From Xanthobacteraceae bacterium (GTDB taxonomy: Bacteria; Pseudomonadota; Alphaproteobacteria; Rhizobiales; Xanthobacteraceae): 64,000 nt of DNA. The translations under genes were made by a program, and so were the position numbers. The notes below the pieces were generated by a model. It was given only the letters and a program-made list of their open reading frames with translations, was not told where the DNA came from and searched no databases. Shown here one piece after another: positions 62,991 through 64,000 of this stretch; position 1 is the stretch's first letter; each line of letters starts with the position of its first letter. Location of the stretch: the NCBI GenBank assembly GCA_004297465.1, contig SCUB01000019.1, positions 192,501 through 256,500 on the forward strand, written 5' to 3'.

Positions 62991-63206
62991 CAGGCACGTG
63001 CGAAATTGGGCAAGCGTGGAAGTAAGTGATTTAGAGGGGGGGTGCAAGAATTTTTCGCGCCGCGCGGCGATTTTTCACACAAAGGTGTTGCAGCGCTGCA
63101 CGCGTGCCGCGCCGACATGAACAGACGTTAAAGTTGCTTAACGTTTTCGCGCTTCCCCCACGTCGAGCGGCAGGCAGGACGAGGGGAGCGGCGGGACGCG
63201 CGATCT
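62991..63206. promoter_or_regulatory. Upstream region of the decarboxylase leader
   Basis: This gap includes the palindrome TGCAGCGCTGCA (63089-63100), a GC-rich palindrome CGCCGCGCGGCG flanked by T-runs (63058-63069) and a 7-base inverted repeat ACGTTAA / TTAACGT with a 6-base spacer (63125-63144). A TTGCAC hexamer near 63043 on the minus strand could be a -35. These may be promoter and operator elements for the decarboxylase. No gene was found. Confidence 0.4.
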
Positions 63207-63461
63207 TCAGCGCGTGAACGGCTCGACGCGCCGCGCGGCGCGCACGAACGACACCATGATGGCGACGCCGATCAGGAACAGGATGACCTGCAGGATGTGG
63301 GCGGCGGTCTCGTTGAGGCCGAACAGGATGGCCAGCGCCCAGCCGCCGGCGAAGGCGGCGCCGAACACCTCGGCGCTGATCAGGATCGCCGCGCTGAGCA
63401 CGGTGATGACGCTGGGCCAGGCGATGCGGCGGCCGGTTGCGGGGGATGGTTGTGAACCCAT
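63207..63461 (-). CDS. Small two-helix membrane protein
   Basis: I do not recognise a named family. The 84-residue protein has a short polar N-terminus followed by two hydrophobic helices (about residues 17-41 and 53-72: VITVLSAAILISAEVFGAAFAG, HILQVILFLIGVAIMVSFV). The last 12 residues are Arg-rich. The frame extends to 63515; ATG 63461 is preferred, with GAGGTG about 10 bases upstream. It is divergent from the oligopeptidase gene. Function unknown. Confidence 0.68.
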   Translation of the reverse strand: MGSQPSPATGRRIAWPSVITVLSAAILISAEVFGAAFAGGWALAILFGLNETAAHILQVILFLIGVAIMVSFVRAARRVEPFTR

Positions 63462-63585
63462 ATGATGAGCACCTCGATTTATGGCCAGATGCCATGAAAA
63501 GGTGGCGGCAATCAAGCCAAATGGCTGCGCCGAAGCCCCGATTCGCTTTCCCGGCCGGCCGCCAGCACCCCGTCAGGATTATCCG

Positions 63586-64000
63586 ATGTCTCACTCCGCT
63601 TCCGCCGCCGCCAACCCGCTGCTGGAGGACTGGGCGGGCCCGCATGGCGCGCCGCCATTCGGGCGCATCAGGCCCGAGCACTTCCTGCCGGCGTTCCGGC
63701 AGGCGTTCGCCGGCCATGCCGCCGAGGTGGCGGCGATCGCCGAAAGCGGCGAGACACCGGGCTTCGATAACACCGTCGCCGCGCTGGAGCGCGCCGGCCA
63801 GTCGCTGACCCGGGTTTCGTCGGTGTTCTACAACCTCGCCTCGGCGCACACCAATCCCGAACTGCTGGAGGTCGAGACCGAGGTGGCGCTGCTCGCCGCC
63901 CGTCACTGGAACGCCATCAACATGAACGCGGCGCTGTTTGCCCGCGTCGCGGCGCTGCATGCGGCGCGCGCCACGCTCTCGCTCAGCGGCGAACAGACGC
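63586..64000 (+). CDS. M3-family oligopeptidase (dipeptidyl carboxypeptidase/PrlC-like), 5' part only
   Basis: The first 138 residues are in the window and the frame is open at the edge. The N-terminus NPLLEDWAGPHGAPPFGRIRPEHFLPAF is the start typical of M3 dipeptidyl carboxypeptidase or oligopeptidase A, followed by VAAIAESGETPGFDNTVAALE and VSSVFYNLASAHTNPEL. The zinc-binding HEFGH motif lies beyond the window, so catalytic competence cannot be judged. The enzyme would degrade short peptides in the cytoplasm. Confidence 0.88.
   Translation, partial: MSHSASAAANPLLEDWAGPHGAPPFGRIRPEHFLPAFRQAFAGHAAEVAAIAESGETPGFDNTVAALERAGQSLTRVSSVFYNLASAHTNPELLEVETEVALLAARHWNAINMNAALFARVAALHAARATLSLSGEQT

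Noticed and set aside
61262-63025. 587-codon plus-strand frame over the decarboxylase and its leader
   Set aside because: Shadow frame opposite a well-supported decarboxylase, with His/Arg-rich composition and no domain.

Overview
The window is GC-rich, densely coding DNA from an alphaproteobacterium, most likely of the order Hyphomicrobiales (Bradyrhizobium/Rhodopseudomonas/Blastochloris relatives). This is inferred from the Rhizobiales-type initiator tRNA, a clade I nosRZDFYLX cluster, a homospermidine synthase next to an alphaproteobacterial ornithine decarboxylase, a Zur-box zinc operon and an intergenic palindromic repeat of the kind common in this group. No plasmid, phage, IS element or CRISPR array was seen.

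Layout. 1-5.4 kb: housekeeping and metabolic genes (N-terminal membrane part of a spermidine-synthase-like protein, a TrpB2-type PLP enzyme, GST, a fumarylacetoacetate-hydrolase-family protein, a CHAD protein). 5.7 kb: tRNA-fMet with a strong terminator, followed to about 7.7 kb by a patchy region (methyltransferase, decayed IclR regulator, ChaB) that may be an old insertion. 7.8-14.6 kb: MgtC/DUF4010 membrane protein, an NTF2-like/DoxX/old yellow enzyme group, truncated hemoglobin, a GAF-winged-helix regulator, and an ArsR regulator divergent from an ABM-domain protein.

14.8-22 kb: a six-function operon for an acyl- or aryl-CoA pathway. It encodes an AMP-dependent CoA ligase fused in frame to the FAD subunit of a molybdenum hydroxylase, the [2Fe-2S] and molybdopterin subunits, an acyl-CoA dehydrogenase and a TetR regulator, behind a promoter overlapped by a TetR-like palindrome. 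22-32 kb: a MarR regulator, thiolase, feruloyl-CoA-synthase-like ligase, SDR dehydrogenase and a complete Liv-type ABC importer. Together these look like uptake, CoA activation and side-chain or ring oxidation of aromatic acids.

32-45.3 kb: nitrogen-oxide metabolism. An NnrS-like membrane protein, a DUF2249 protein and a MIP18/PaaD-type Fe-S factor are divergent from nsrR, followed by small unknown genes, a ferritin-like protein and the complete nitrous oxide reductase operon nosRZDFYLX. 45.3-52.5 kb: a sugar-type ABC importer, a Crp/Fnr regulator, an FAD-dependent ferredoxin-reductase-like enzyme and the CrcB fluoride channel.

52.5-57.5 kb: a zinc-starvation operon led by a perfect Zur-type palindrome: a small His-rich membrane protein, znuC, znuB, znuA, a COG0523 GTPase and a WD40 protein. 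57.6-62.6 kb: homospermidine synthase, a CDF metal exporter, RidA, a GNAT acetyltransferase and ornithine decarboxylase with a long structured leader that is probably the speF RNA. The window ends inside an M3-family oligopeptidase gene.
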